64,000 nucleotides of DNA from Streptomyces venezuelae (GTDB lineage Bacteria > Actinomycetota > Actinomycetes > Streptomycetales > Streptomycetaceae), in assembly GCF_008642295.1 (NCBI RefSeq), contig NZ_CP029190.1, positions 6,617,501 to 6,681,500 on the forward strand. Reading direction: 5' to 3'. Position 1 is the stretch's first letter. Every line of letters starts with the position of its first letter. A model generated the notes under the pieces. The model saw only the letters and a list, made by a program, of their open reading frames with translations. It ran no database searches and had not been told where the DNA came from. This document shows, piece by piece, positions 33,522-42,970 of the stretch. A program made the translations under genes and the position numbers.

Positions 33522-34373
33522 GTGGCAGAGCCAGGAGCCGTGATGCGCGGACACCGTCCTGAGCCGCCCGACAGTGGGCAGGAGCTTCTGGTCGCCCTGG
33601 GGCAGCTCGTCGATCAGGCCCTGGAACGGGTGGAGTACCAGCGGGCCAGGGCCGAGCTGGCCGTGGCATTGCAGCGCCATATGCTCCCGCCCGAGCTGCC
33701 GGAACTCCCCGGACTGCGGCTGGCCGCCCGGTACGCGCCGTCCCGAGGCGGTCTGGAGGTCGGCGGCGACTGGTACGACGCCTTCGTCATGTACGACGGG
33801 TCACTGGGGCTCACGGTCGGCGACGTGCAGGGCCACGATGTGGAGGCCATCGCCTTCATGGGGCAGGTGAGGACCAGCCTGCGCGCTCTCGCACAGGGGA
33901 CCAGCGACCCCCGGGAGGTACTGGCCCGCGCCAACGACCTGCTGATCGCCATGGGCTTCGGCCTCTTCGCGACCTGCTGCTTCCTCCGTTTCGACCCGGT
34001 CAGCCGCGATCTCACGGTTTCCCGGGCCGGCCATGTCCCGATGGTCTGGGCCACCGCCGGAGGCGGCCACGGCATCGCACTCGACCGTGGCGGGCCACCG
34101 CTCGGCATCGTGCCGGGTGAGCGGTATCCGGCGACCCACCGGCGGCTGACGGAGGCGGGGGTGCTGGTGCTGCTCACCGACGGAGTGGTGGAGGGCCCGC
34201 ACTACCCGATGGAGTCCGGTCTGGCCGAAGTGGCCAGACTCGTACGCGCGGGATTCGACGCCGATCCCGACGTGCTGGCCTCCGCCGTCGTCAAAGTGGC
34301 CGACCTGACGGGACACCGCGACGATGCCGCAGTCCTCGTCGTCCGCTACGACGGCCCGCAGGAGCCGGGCTGA
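33522..34373 (+). CDS. PP2C/SpoIIE-type serine phosphatase
   Basis: Soluble phosphatase of 283 residues. A short helical N-terminus (LVDQALERVEYQRARAELAVALQRHMLPPELPELPGL) leads into the SpoIIE/RsbU core: RYAPSRGGLEVGGDWYDAF (metal Asp), GLTVGDVQGHDVEAIAFMGQVR (metal Asp in GDVQGHD), FDPVSRDLTVSRAGHVP and LLTDGVVEG, ending with DDAAVLVVRYDG. Such enzymes dephosphorylate anti-anti-sigma factors. No sensor (GAF/PAS) domain is attached. The GTG at 33522 has GAGGAG before it; an ATG at 33543 is an alternative. The MASE1 gene follows 76 bases later and may supply the sensing part. Confidence 0.92.
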   Translation: MAEPGAVMRGHRPEPPDSGQELLVALGQLVDQALERVEYQRARAELAVALQRHMLPPELPELPGLRLAARYAPSRGGLEVGGDWYDAFVMYDGSLGLTVGDVQGHDVEAIAFMGQVRTSLRALAQGTSDPREVLARANDLLIAMGFGLFATCCFLRFDPVSRDLTVSRAGHVPMVWATAGGGHGIALDRGGPPLGIVPGERYPATHRRLTEAGVLVLLTDGVVEGPHYPMESGLAEVARLVRAGFDADPDVLASAVVKVADLTGHRDDAAVLVVRYDGPQEPG

Positions 34374-34449
34374 CCGATGGGCGCTCTCGGGATGCCGCCG
34401 GGGTACCGCAGGGGTCGCCGGGGGCGGCATCGGAGCGCAGACTGCTGTC

Positions 34450-35436
34450 GTGCGCAGTGCAGAGAGGACGGGTCGTATCGGGTCCACCGCTCTGCGCATC
34501 CTCGCCGTCGCAGCCGCCTACTACGGGGCCGCACAGATCGGCCTCCTCTACCAGCTGGTGCGCGACCAGGTCACCCCCCTGTGGCCGCCGACCGGCGTCG
34601 CGCTGGCCGGGCTGCTCACCATGGGGCTGCGCGTCTGGCCGGGCATCGCCCTGGGTGCATTCCTGGTCAATGTGTCCCTCGGGCCCTCGCTGCTCTCCGT
34701 ACTGGCCATCACCGCGGGCAACACCCTCGCGCCGGTCTGTGCCGCTCTGATGCTGCGCAGAGCCGGGTTCAGGAACGAGCTGGACCGCCTCCGGGACGTA
34801 CTGGCACTGGTCTTCCTCGGCGCGCTCACCGGGATGCTGATCAGTTCCACCATCGGCAGCGGCGTCCTGGTCCTCTCCGGGGCAGTGGACGCGGGCGACT
34901 TCTGGCCGACCTGGTCGGTGTGGTGGACCGGTGACGCCATGGGGATCCTGGTCGTCACACCCTTCCTGCTCGTGCTGCGCACGGCCCGGTGGCCTGCGCG
35001 CGCAGGGCCCGGCCGCTGGCTCGAGGCGGCGGCACTGGCTTTCGGCACGGTCTTCACCACGCTCGTGGCGACGCGCACCCCCGAGTCGAGCCTGCTCTTC
35101 CTCGTCTCGCCGTTCCTGATCTGGGCGGCCATCCGCTTCCGGCTGGCCGGCGCAGCGCCGTGCGCGCTCGTCGTGTCGACGCTGGCGATTCAGGCTGCCG
35201 CCGCCGACAAGGGGCCGTTCGCCGGCGAGGACGTCTTCGCCGACATGGTCACGCTCCAGGCCTTCAACGGCACGACCGCCCTGACCGCCCTTCTCCTCGC
35301 GGCCGTCATCACCGAACGCGACGCGACGCACGAGGAGATCAAACGGGTCTGCGCCCGGCTCGCGGAGATGGTGAGCCGCATGGAGCCGGGACCCGATTCG
35401 CACGAGCACCCGCCCGAGAACCACCCGCCCCCATGA
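34450..35436 (+). CDS. MASE1-domain integral membrane protein
   Basis: Membrane protein of 328 residues with about eight segments matching the MASE1 sensory domain: YYGAAQIGLLYQLVRDQVTPLWPPTGVALAGLL (key part VTPLWPPTGVALA), FWPTWSVWWTGDAMGILVVTP (key part WWTGDAMGILVVTP) and LVSPFLIWAAIRF. After the last segment a short helix (EEIKRVCARLAEMVSRME) ends the protein; no GGDEF, kinase or phosphatase domain is attached. The start is uncertain; GTG 34450 is chosen because the frame before it overlaps the phosphatase gene end. It may signal to the SpoIIE-type phosphatase encoded just upstream. Confidence 0.82.
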   Translation: MRSAERTGRIGSTALRILAVAAAYYGAAQIGLLYQLVRDQVTPLWPPTGVALAGLLTMGLRVWPGIALGAFLVNVSLGPSLLSVLAITAGNTLAPVCAALMLRRAGFRNELDRLRDVLALVFLGALTGMLISSTIGSGVLVLSGAVDAGDFWPTWSVWWTGDAMGILVVTPFLLVLRTARWPARAGPGRWLEAAALAFGTVFTTLVATRTPESSLLFLVSPFLIWAAIRFRLAGAAPCALVVSTLAIQAAAADKGPFAGEDVFADMVTLQAFNGTTALTALLLAAVITERDATHEEIKRVCARLAEMVSRMEPGPDSHEHPPENHPPP

Positions 35437-35541
35437 CGCCCCGGTGGGGTACACGGGGCGGCCACAGAGTGGCGGTTTGCCGCGACCGTATCGTCATCGT
35501 TGGTTAGGCTGACCAGCCGGACACGACGGGGGGGGCTCGCG

Positions 35542-36261
35542 TTGGATCGTCTGGCCGGAGCAGACCCGGAGGTCGGCCCGGCCGCGCTGTCGGCAGGGCG
35601 CGGTGTGGGCCGGCAACGCGCGCTGCTGCCACCGTCGTTGCGTGCCCGGCTCGGAACGGTCGCGGCCGTGGCCGCGCTGGTGGTGCTCGCCCTGGGGGTC
35701 CGGTACGCGGGCGCCGGCGAGCCCGGCACGGTGGACGCGCGGATCCGGGCGGCGGTGGACGGTGCACGGCCGCCGTGGTGGCGGCACGCCGCCCTGGCCA
35801 CGGACTTCCTGGGGGAGCCGGCGGGAGCGGCGGCCCTGGTTGCGGCCATCGTGACGGGCTGCCTGCTGCTCCGGCATCCGCGGGCAGCGGTGCTGGTCGT
35901 GGCCGGCACCGGCACGGCCGTAGGGGTGACGACGCTGCTCAAGCCCCTGGTGGGGCGCACCATCAACGGCGGGTACCTGTCCTACCCGAGCGGCCACACC
36001 GCCTTCCTCACCGCGCTCGCCCTCTCACTGGCCCTGCTCGCGACCGGCCGCCGGCCCGGCCTCGGCAAGGCGGCCGGCCTGTCGCTCGTCCTCACCGCGG
36101 CGCTGGTCGCCGGCACCGCCATGGGCTGGGCGCAGGTCGCCCTGGGCGCGCACTACCCGACCGATGTCCTCGGCGGCTGGTGCACCGCGCTCGCGGTGGT
36201 CCCGGCGACCGCATGGCTGGTCGACCGGCTGGCCGACACCCTTCGCCCGAAGCCTCACTGA
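35542..36261 (+). CDS. PAP2-family membrane phosphatase
   Basis: Membrane phosphatase of about 239 residues acting on lipid phosphates such as undecaprenyl pyrophosphate or phosphatidate. The three PAP2 motifs are KPLVGRTING (motif 1), SYPSGHTAF (motif 2, catalytic His) and GAHYPTDVLGG (motif 3). Five or six membrane segments flank them. The start is uncertain: TTG 35542 has a G-rich stretch upstream, TTG 35500 is an alternative. It is convergent with the exopolysaccharide locus, 22 bases from it, and could recycle the lipid carrier used there. Confidence 0.87.
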   Translation: MDRLAGADPEVGPAALSAGRGVGRQRALLPPSLRARLGTVAAVAALVVLALGVRYAGAGEPGTVDARIRAAVDGARPPWWRHAALATDFLGEPAGAAALVAAIVTGCLLLRHPRAAVLVVAGTGTAVGVTTLLKPLVGRTINGGYLSYPSGHTAFLTALALSLALLATGRRPGLGKAAGLSLVLTAALVAGTAMGWAQVALGAHYPTDVLGGWCTALAVVPATAWLVDRLADTLRPKPH

Positions 36262-36283
36262 CATCACGCCAACTGACGGAGCC

Positions 36284-37609
36284 TCATGCCAAGCGGCGGA
36301 ACACGGGCTTCACCGGCCGCCCGGCCAGCCAGGGAACGGGGTCGGCGGCGTCCAGTGCCTTCCGGTACACCGCACAGGCCTGGGCCACCACGTCGACGGT
36401 GTGCTCGATGTCGGCCTCGGTCAGTGCGCTGCTCACCACGAACGACGGGGCCAGCACCCCGCCCGCGAGGAGCCGCCGCAGAAACAGGGTCCGGTACTCC
36501 TGCGAGGGCTCCCGGTTCTCGTCCAGGGTGGCGAAGACCAGATTGCTGGCCCGGCCCCGGACGAGGACGTGGTCGGCCACCCCCATCGCAGCCGCGGCCT
36601 CGCGGACACCGGCGGCCAGCCGCTCGCCGAGGGCGTGCAGCCGCGCGGTGATGCCCTCCTCGACATAGGTGGTCTGCACGGCCATCGCGGCGGCCAGTGC
36701 ATGCGTTTCCGCACCGTGCGTGGTGGACAGCAGGAACACCCGGTCGCCGGAGTGGCGCAGCCCGCCCCGCTCCATCAGCTCGCGGCGCCCGGCCAGCGCG
36801 GAGACGGCGAACCCGTTGCCCAGTGCCTTGCCGAAGGCGGAGAGGTCGGGGGTCACGCCGTACAGGCCCTGGGCGCCCGCCTCGGACCAGCGGAGACCGG
36901 TGATCATCTCGTCGAAGACCAGGACACAGCCGTGCCGGTCGGCCAGCTCGCGCAGACCGGCGAGATACCCGGGCGGCGGTTCGGTATGGCCGGCGGGTTC
37001 GAGGATCAGGCAGGCGACCTCGCCCCGGTACCGGGTGAGCAGCTCTTCCGTGGCGGCCAGGTCCCCGTACGGGAACGCCACGGTCAGGTCGGTGATCGCC
37101 GCCGGAATGCCGGCGGACATCGGCGTGGTGCCGATGAACCAGTCGTCGACGGAGAAGAACGGATGGTCGCCGCAGATCGCGACCCGCGGGCGCCCGGTGA
37201 CGGCGCGGGCGAGCCGCACCGCGCCCGTGGTGACATCGGAGCCGTTCTTCGCGAACTTCACCATCTCGGCGGTCGGCACCGTGGCCAGGAAACGCTCCGC
37301 GGCCTCGGCCTCCACGATGGACGGCCGTACGAAGTTGCTGCCGCGGTCGAGTTCCCGCCGTACCGCCTCGATCACGCGGGGGTGGGCGTGGCCGAGGCTG
37401 ACCGACCGCAGGCCGGAGCCGTACTCGATGTAGCGGTTGCCGTCGACGTCCCACACGTGGGCGCCGCGGCCGTGGCTGATGACCGGGGCCAGGTTCTCGG
37501 GGTACTGGTCGTCGCCCTTGGCGTAGGTGTGCGCGCCCCCGGGGATCACGGCGTGCAGCCGCTCGTTCGCCGTCCGGGACCGGGGGAGTTCGAACTCTTC
37601 GGTGTCCAC
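36284..37609 (-). CDS. Class III aminotransferase (glutamate-1-semialdehyde mutase-like)
   Basis: PLP enzyme of 441 residues. Landmarks are IPGGAHTYAKGDDQYPENLAPV at the N-terminus (key part GGAHTYAKG), NGSDVTTGAVRLARA (PLP phosphate site), VFDEMITGLR (PLP-contacting Asp) and the Schiff-base Lys in SAFGKALGNGF (about 275). The N-terminal HTYAKG variant is common in sugar-cluster aminotransferases rather than haem-pathway HemL. It is the last gene of the exopolysaccharide locus and likely makes an amino sugar or amino-acid side group. Next gene upstream ends seven bases before its start. Confidence 0.9.
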   Translation of the reverse strand: MDTEEFELPRSRTANERLHAVIPGGAHTYAKGDDQYPENLAPVISHGRGAHVWDVDGNRYIEYGSGLRSVSLGHAHPRVIEAVRRELDRGSNFVRPSIVEAEAAERFLATVPTAEMVKFAKNGSDVTTGAVRLARAVTGRPRVAICGDHPFFSVDDWFIGTTPMSAGIPAAITDLTVAFPYGDLAATEELLTRYRGEVACLILEPAGHTEPPPGYLAGLRELADRHGCVLVFDEMITGLRWSEAGAQGLYGVTPDLSAFGKALGNGFAVSALAGRRELMERGGLRHSGDRVFLLSTTHGAETHALAAAMAVQTTYVEEGITARLHALGERLAAGVREAAAAMGVADHVLVRGRASNLVFATLDENREPSQEYRTLFLRRLLAGGVLAPSFVVSSALTEADIEHTVDVVAQACAVYRKALDAADPVPWLAGRPVKPVFRRLA

Positions 37610-37616
37610 GGTGATG

Positions 37617-38168
37617 TCAGTTCTCCTTCTGCTTCAGGACTTCGGCGAGGCTCGGTGCCTCCCGGTCCCGCCGGGACATCGAGGTGACCGGCAGCGGCCA
37701 GGGGACGGCGAGCTCCGGATCGTCGAAGGCGATCGTCACGTCCTCGGCCGGATCGTGCGGGCGGTCGATCCGGTACGAGGTGTCGGCGGTCTCGGAGAGC
37801 GCCTGGAAGCCGTGCGCGCAGCCCGCCGGGATGTACAGGGTCGTCTGCGTCTCGCCGGACAGTTCGAAGAAGGCCCGGTTGCGGTACGTCGGCGAGTCCG
37901 GCCGCAGGTCCACGACGACGTCGAAGATCCTCCCGTACGAGCACCGCACCAGCTTGGCCTCACCGGCACCGGAGCGCAGGTGCAGGCCGCGCAGCACGCC
38001 CCGGACCGAGCGGGACACGCTGTCCTGGACGAAGGCGGCCGGGTCGAGACCCACCGAGCGGATCACCTCGGCGTCGAACGTGCGGCAGAAGAAGCCGCGC
38101 TCGTCGGCGTACGGCGTCGGCTCGAACAGGTACGCGCCGTCGATCTCCGGGACTCGGGTCGCCTTCAT
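37617..38168 (-). CDS. dTDP-4-dehydrorhamnose 3,5-epimerase family (RmlC-like)
   Basis: Cupin epimerase of 183 residues. Landmarks are PTPYADERGFFCRTFD (substrate site), VSRSVRGVLRGLHLRSG (catalytic His in GLHLR), FDVVVDLRPDSPTY, LYIPAGCAHGFQAL and TADTSYRID (Tyr). The set of catalytic residues looks intact. In this locus, which uses CDP-sugar and C-methylation genes, it may act on a CDP- or dTDP-4-keto sugar. ATGA overlap with the pyruvyl transferase stop fixes the start. Confidence 0.92.
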   Translation of the reverse strand: MKATRVPEIDGAYLFEPTPYADERGFFCRTFDAEVIRSVGLDPAAFVQDSVSRSVRGVLRGLHLRSGAGEAKLVRCSYGRIFDVVVDLRPDSPTYRNRAFFELSGETQTTLYIPAGCAHGFQALSETADTSYRIDRPHDPAEDVTIAFDDPELAVPWPLPVTSMSRRDREAPSLAEVLKQKEN

Positions 38169-39424
38169 GGGGTCTCCAGCAGGGTGTGGGCGTGGCCGGC
38201 CGCGGGGAAGAGGGCCGCGGTCAAGGCGGTGAACTGGTGCTCCAGGCGCCGGGCGGCGGCCCGGTTCCGCTCGCGGAGCGTCCGCCGCAGCTCCGCCGAT
38301 CGCAGCTCCAGCGCACGGAACTGGGTCAGCAGCCGGTCGGGGTCGACCTCGCGGGCCGGGTGGCAGTACGCGCCCAGCCCCATCCCTTCCATCAGCGCAT
38401 CGCTCTTGGCCGCATAGCCGAGGGCGAGCGTCGGCGTACCGACCCGCAGCGCGCAGACCAGGTTGTGGTACCGGGTCGCCACCACGGCGTCGGCAGCCGC
38501 CATCTCCTTCATCAGGTCGGCCAGCGAGGCCGCCGGGGCAGCGGTGACCAGCGGCGAGTCCACCGCGTCGAGGATCGCGGCGACCACCGGCGCATCGCAT
38601 GCATCGCCGGTGAGCAGCCGCACCGGCCTGCCGTCCTCGACCAGCGCCCGGACGAAGCGGGTCGTCCCGTCGAGGTACTGCCGGTGGATCTCCTCGGCCC
38701 GGGCGCGGTCGTCGTTGCCGCCGTGGAAGGCCATGACCCCGACGCAGACCGGGCCCCGTCCCGGGCCCGGGCCCGGGTCCGGCGAACCCGAGAGCCCGCC
38801 GGGTCCGCCGGGTCCGCTCGGCGGCGGCGCCGGCAGGGCGAACGCGAGATCCGGGTAGACCTCGTCGCGCGCGGTGTCCACGCCCATCGCCCGCATCGCA
38901 TCGCGGGACAGGTCATCCCGGTACGACCGGTACCCGGCCAGCCGCGCCGACCAGCGCACCAGGGCCCGGGTCGGCCGGTCGCCGATCGGGGCGGCACCGA
39001 CGCCGACCAGTGCGACCCGGGTGCGCAGCAGCCGGCCGCTCGCACAGAGCAGGAACAGCGAGTACGGGAAGCCCCACGGCCGCAGCGGCAGGGTCGCCTC
39101 CAGGACGCCCATGCCCGGCACGATCACCACGTCGTGCCGGCGCACCCAGGCGGCGGTGCGGAAGGCGTCGACCAGTTTCCCCAGGCCCTTTCCCGCGATC
39201 GCGCCCGCCCGCGAGGCGGTCCGGTACTCCCCGCGGTACCAGTGCAGCCGCGTCGCGGGGATCCCGTACCGGCTCGCGACGACCTCGGGGCCGCCGCACA
39301 GCGCGTCCACCACCGCCTCCGGGTGCTCGGCGCGGAGGTATCCGAGCACGGCCTCCAGCGACCCGTCGTTGCCGAGGTTGCCGGAGCCGAGCAGGCCGAA
39401 CACCCCCACCCGCACCGCGGTCAC
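38165..39424 (-). CDS. Polysaccharide pyruvyl transferase family protein
   Basis: Protein of 419 residues with the GT-B-like fold of CsaB/PssM enzymes that put pyruvate ketals on sugars. Landmarks are VGVFGLLGSGNLGNDGSLEAVL at the N-terminus (key part GSGNLGNDGS), VIVPGMGVLEATLP, LVGVGAAPI, the middle VYPDLAF, and VVATRYHNLVCALRVGTPTLALGYAAK (key part TRYHNLVCALRVGTP) in the C-terminal half. A Gly/Pro-rich linker (GPGGPGGLSGSPDPGPGP) near 210 is unusual. GTG start overlaps the glycosyltransferase stop by four bases. Confidence 0.88.
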   Translation of the reverse strand: MTAVRVGVFGLLGSGNLGNDGSLEAVLGYLRAEHPEAVVDALCGGPEVVASRYGIPATRLHWYRGEYRTASRAGAIAGKGLGKLVDAFRTAAWVRRHDVVIVPGMGVLEATLPLRPWGFPYSLFLLCASGRLLRTRVALVGVGAAPIGDRPTRALVRWSARLAGYRSYRDDLSRDAMRAMGVDTARDEVYPDLAFALPAPPPSGPGGPGGLSGSPDPGPGPGRGPVCVGVMAFHGGNDDRARAEEIHRQYLDGTTRFVRALVEDGRPVRLLTGDACDAPVVAAILDAVDSPLVTAAPAASLADLMKEMAAADAVVATRYHNLVCALRVGTPTLALGYAAKSDALMEGMGLGAYCHPAREVDPDRLLTQFRALELRSAELRRTLRERNRAAARRLEHQFTALTAALFPAAGHAHTLLETP

Positions 39425-40368
39425 GCCCGCCTCCCCTCACGGCCGGCGACGAGGGCGTCCACGGAGACCGCGAGCCGGTCCGGGACAACCGGGACACGGT
39501 CCTCGACCCGCTCGCCGGCACCCGGCCGGACCCGGCTGGTCAGCCACGCGGCCAGGTGGCGGTAGCAGGCACGCCGGTCGGCCGGGGACAGCGGAGCCCG
39601 CCGGATCGCCGCGGCGAAACCCCATACGTACTCGGCCAGCAGCCGGGGCGTCGGGTGCAGCAGGCCCGCCCGGCGCGGGTCCAGATTCACGCACCGGGAG
39701 CGCTTGGAAGGGTTCGCCCGCTCGGCGCGGGTGGGGTGGTCGCGGCGGAAGTACAGCAGCTCCGGCACCTGGTGGAAGGGCCCGTGCAGGGTGATCTCGG
39801 CGACGAAGGTGCGGTCCGCGTGGTGGTAGCTGTCGTGCGGCTTCACCCGGCGCAGCACATCGGCCCGCATCACGCCGTAGAAGTCGTCGCCACCCGGCTC
39901 GAACAGCAGGCTGCGGAACCGCTCCGGCGCCTGCGGGGAGTCGGTGGCCAGCCCGTACTCGTACGGGACCTTCACCCGGCCGTCGCCGTCGATGACGGCC
40001 TGGCCGCTGTGCGCGAGGATCACCTCCGGCCGCTCGTCCAGCGCCTCGACACAGGACCGCAGCAGGTCCCGGGCGTACAGGTCGTCGTGCGAGGCCCATT
40101 TGAACAGCTCGCCCCGGCACTCGGTGAACACATGGTTGTGGTTCGGCGCGGCGCCGATGTTCCGGGGCAGCCGGAGGTAGCGGATGCGCGAGTCCTGCGC
40201 GGCGTACCGGCGGCAGATGTCCCGGGTCCCGTCGGTCGAGGCATTGTCGGAGATGACCAGCTCGAAGTCCTCGTAGGTCTGGCCCAGCAGGGCGTCCAGG
40301 GCCTCGGCGAGGTACTCCTCGCCGTTGTACACGGGCAGGCCGATGCTCAGCCTGGGAAGGGCGGTCAT
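39421..40368 (-). CDS. Family 2 glycosyltransferase
   Basis: GT-A enzyme of 315 residues without membrane segments. The N-terminal nucleotide-sugar site is SIGLPVYNGEEYLAEAL and VISDNASTDGT; KWASHDDLYA carries the DxD-like metal motif (HDD, about 97-99). The acceptor half includes ADRTFVAEITLHGPF. It transfers a sugar to the growing repeat unit on the inner membrane face. The start ATG overlaps the flippase stop by four bases (ATGA). Confidence 0.92.
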   Translation of the reverse strand: MTALPRLSIGLPVYNGEEYLAEALDALLGQTYEDFELVISDNASTDGTRDICRRYAAQDSRIRYLRLPRNIGAAPNHNHVFTECRGELFKWASHDDLYARDLLRSCVEALDERPEVILAHSGQAVIDGDGRVKVPYEYGLATDSPQAPERFRSLLFEPGGDDFYGVMRADVLRRVKPHDSYHHADRTFVAEITLHGPFHQVPELLYFRRDHPTRAERANPSKRSRCVNLDPRRAGLLHPTPRLLAEYVWGFAAAIRRAPLSPADRRACYRHLAAWLTSRVRPGAGERVEDRVPVVPDRLAVSVDALVAGREGRRA

Positions 40369-41699
40369 GACGTCCTCACTTCGGAAAGGGGGTTCAGGGC
40401 GCGCTCGCGCAGGGCGGACCGCAGGTGCAGCCACCACACGGCCGAGCCGCAGACGGTCGCGGTGGCGACGCCCCAGGCCGACCCGGAGGTGCCGGCCAGG
40501 GCCGCCCCGCCGAGCCCGCCGATGACGTAACAGGCGGATGCGAACAGCTGGGCGGGCATACTGCGCCGGGCCGCGCCGAGCGCGCGCAGCCCGGCCGCCG
40601 CGCCGGTGCCGAGGCCGGCGCCCGCGACCCCGAGCGTGGCCGGCACGATGAGATCCGAGGCCCCGCTCCAGACACCGCCGAGCACGAACGCGCCGACCCG
40701 GTCCGGCACCAGCAGCAGCGCCGCGCCCCAGAGCAGTGCGGCGGCGGCCTGCGCGCCGCCCAGCAGGAGGCAGAACCGGCCCAGCCGGTGCGGGGCCCGC
40801 CGCAGCACCCGCGCCGCCTCCGCAACGGTGACCAGCGACAGCCCCATCAGCACGGCCAGGAACGGGCCGAGCAGGAGCTCGGCGCCCCGGACCACACCCA
40901 CCGCGCCGACGCCGACGATCGCGCCGAGGCCGTACGCCCGCAGCTGGGACGCCCCGCTGACGCCGACGTTCTCGACCAGGTACCGGTAGCCGAGGTCGCG
41001 GTGCTCGCGCAGCCACGCGCGGGCTCCGGTGAGCCGGGGCCGGACGCCGGACTGGAACCAGCCGTAGCCCGCGGCCACCGCGGCGGCGGCGCCCCAGGCG
41101 AGCACATACGCGGCCACGCTGTCCCCCGTGCTCAGGCGCGCCGCCACCACCATCGCCGGGATGAGCGCAAGGCCCGCCAGGAGGTCGTTGACGAACGCCT
41201 TCCGCCCGGTGCCGGCGGCGGAGAACGAGTACCGCCAGGCGTCCTGCAGCAGCAGGGCCGGCAGGACGACGCCGAGACAGCCGAACGCCGCCCCCACGCT
41301 GCCGCCGAGTACCGGCCCCACCACCAGGAACACCGCGCCGAAGACGGCACCGACGCCGAGCGCGGTACCCGAGGACCGGGCCACCGCCTCCCGCCAGGCC
41401 GCCTCCGGCACGCCGCTGAAGCGCACCACGAGCGGGTCGGTGGCCAGCCCGCGGGAGACGCCGAGCACCACGCCGTAGGTCACCCAGGCCAGGCTGAACA
41501 CCCCGAACGCGGTCAGCCCCAGCGAGCGTGCCACATGGATGCCCACCGCGAAGTTGGTCATGCTGCAGACCGCCTGGTCGGCCAGCCCCCAGGACAGCCG
41601 GCCGACGATGGCCCGCCTGGCGGCGGGCCGGGGGCCGGTGCCGCCGCCCCGGGCCGCCGATGCCGTCGCCTTCTCCCTCCCGGTGGCCATGGACGTCAT
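40365..41699 (-). CDS. Polysaccharide flippase-like membrane protein (Wzx type)
   Basis: Membrane protein of 444 residues with about twelve to fourteen segments after a basic N-terminal tail. Early landmarks are LSWGLADQAVCSMTNFAVGIHVARSLG (key part SMTNFAVGIHVARSLG), typical of MOP-superfamily exporters; DAWRYSFSAAGTGRKAFVNDL in the middle resembles Wzx loops. It would flip lipid-linked repeats across the membrane. The start overlaps the DUF4910 gene stop by four bases. Confidence 0.82.
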   Translation of the reverse strand: MTSMATGREKATASAARGGGTGPRPAARRAIVGRLSWGLADQAVCSMTNFAVGIHVARSLGLTAFGVFSLAWVTYGVVLGVSRGLATDPLVVRFSGVPEAAWREAVARSSGTALGVGAVFGAVFLVVGPVLGGSVGAAFGCLGVVLPALLLQDAWRYSFSAAGTGRKAFVNDLLAGLALIPAMVVAARLSTGDSVAAYVLAWGAAAAVAAGYGWFQSGVRPRLTGARAWLREHRDLGYRYLVENVGVSGASQLRAYGLGAIVGVGAVGVVRGAELLLGPFLAVLMGLSLVTVAEAARVLRRAPHRLGRFCLLLGGAQAAAALLWGAALLLVPDRVGAFVLGGVWSGASDLIVPATLGVAGAGLGTGAAAGLRALGAARRSMPAQLFASACYVIGGLGGAALAGTSGSAWGVATATVCGSAVWWLHLRSALRERALNPLSEVRTS

Positions 41700-42970
41700 G
41701 CCTTGATCAGCCCGGCGCCGTGCAGGGCATCGGCCGCGGCGGCGACGGTGTCGAACGGCAGCCCGGACCGCTCGGCGACGTCCAGCAGGCTGTGCGCGCC
41801 GTCGGACATGCTGAGCACCCAGAGCATCGCCAGCTGCGCCTGCCGGGCGTCACTGCGTCCGCCGAGCGACCCGTACAACCCCCGCCGCCCCAGCTGTGGT
41901 TCGCCGTACGGACTGAGGTTGAGGTACCGCCGGTTGCGGTCCAGCACGGCGAAGGCCTCCCGGCAGACGGCGAGGGTGTCCGCCATCGCCTCCGGGGAGA
42001 CGAAGTCCGGGTTGTCCGCCGAGGTGTGGTACTCGGGGTACCCGGCGTACGGGGTCCGGGTGAGCGAGCCCACGCCGAGGTCGAACCCGGGGGAGCAGTA
42101 CTGCCGCTCGTCGTACCCGTACGGAGTGAACTCCTGCACGGTGTGCGGGCGTTCGGAGGTCTTCAGGACGTGCCGCAGCACCCGGTCGATCTCCGCGTCA
42201 CCGCGCCTGCTCTGCTTGTACGTCAGGGAGCCCCGGTCGCCCGCGCAGGCCAGCACCAGGCCGTGTTCGACCAGCTCCACCCGTTCCCTGTTGCGGGCCA
42301 GCCAGGTGATCGCCCCGATGGTGCCGGGGGCGAAGACGAACCGGTAGGTGTAGTACGGGCTCTCCTCGGCCAGCGCCCGCGCCAGGAACGCCGCCACCGC
42401 GATCCCGGCCAGGTTGTCGTTGGCCAGTGACGGGTGGCAGACGTGACAGGAGACGAGCACCTCCTCGGGGACCCGCCCGGGGACCACATGCTCGGCGTAG
42501 GTGAGGTGGCCGTCGGCGAGCGTGGAGTCCACGCACACCTCGTAGTCGCCCTCGGGCAGCGCGTCCAGGGTGTTCTGGGCCAGGCAGAACCCCCACTCCG
42601 GTGCGTAGTAACTCGTCCGGTACGGCACCAGATCCGGCTGGTCCGGCAGCGTGTACAGGTGGTCGCGCAGCTCCGACAGCGGCATGGTCCGCCGCACCGG
42701 CACGCTGTACCCGAGCACGTGCAGGCTGGAGGCGGCGAAGTCGACGACCCGGTGGCCGGCGGCGTCGGCGACGTACGCGTCCCGGATGTTCCACTCCTGC
42801 GGCACCGTCCAGTCGAGGACCTGTGTCCCCGTCGGCACCTCGTGCACCTCCAGCGGGAGGTACTCGCCGACGATCTCCAGGGTGGCGCGGACACCGTCAC
42901 CGGTGATGCTCCGGCAGAGCGGATACAGCCGCTCCACCAGGGCGTGCATCTGCGCGCCGGCCCCGGTCAT
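41696..42970 (-). CDS. DUF4910 aminopeptidase-like protein with winged-helix end
   Basis: Protein of 424 residues. The N-terminus LVERLYPLCRSITGDGVRATL is characteristic of DUF4910; the M28-like core includes VSCHVCHPSLANDNLAGIAVAAFLARAL (key part CHVCHPSLANDN, about 175-186) and YHTSADNPDF near 345. The last 60 residues (MLWVLSMSDGAHSLLDVAERSGLPFDTVAAAADALHGAGLI) look like a winged helix. This family is often found in CDP-deoxysugar operons together with a C-methyltransferase and a cytidylyltransferase, as here, but its reaction is not established. Start ATG overlaps the epimerase stop by four bases. Confidence 0.88.
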   Translation of the reverse strand: MTGAGAQMHALVERLYPLCRSITGDGVRATLEIVGEYLPLEVHEVPTGTQVLDWTVPQEWNIRDAYVADAAGHRVVDFAASSLHVLGYSVPVRRTMPLSELRDHLYTLPDQPDLVPYRTSYYAPEWGFCLAQNTLDALPEGDYEVCVDSTLADGHLTYAEHVVPGRVPEEVLVSCHVCHPSLANDNLAGIAVAAFLARALAEESPYYTYRFVFAPGTIGAITWLARNRERVELVEHGLVLACAGDRGSLTYKQSRRGDAEIDRVLRHVLKTSERPHTVQEFTPYGYDERQYCSPGFDLGVGSLTRTPYAGYPEYHTSADNPDFVSPEAMADTLAVCREAFAVLDRNRRYLNLSPYGEPQLGRRGLYGSLGGRSDARQAQLAMLWVLSMSDGAHSLLDVAERSGLPFDTVAAAADALHGAGLIKA

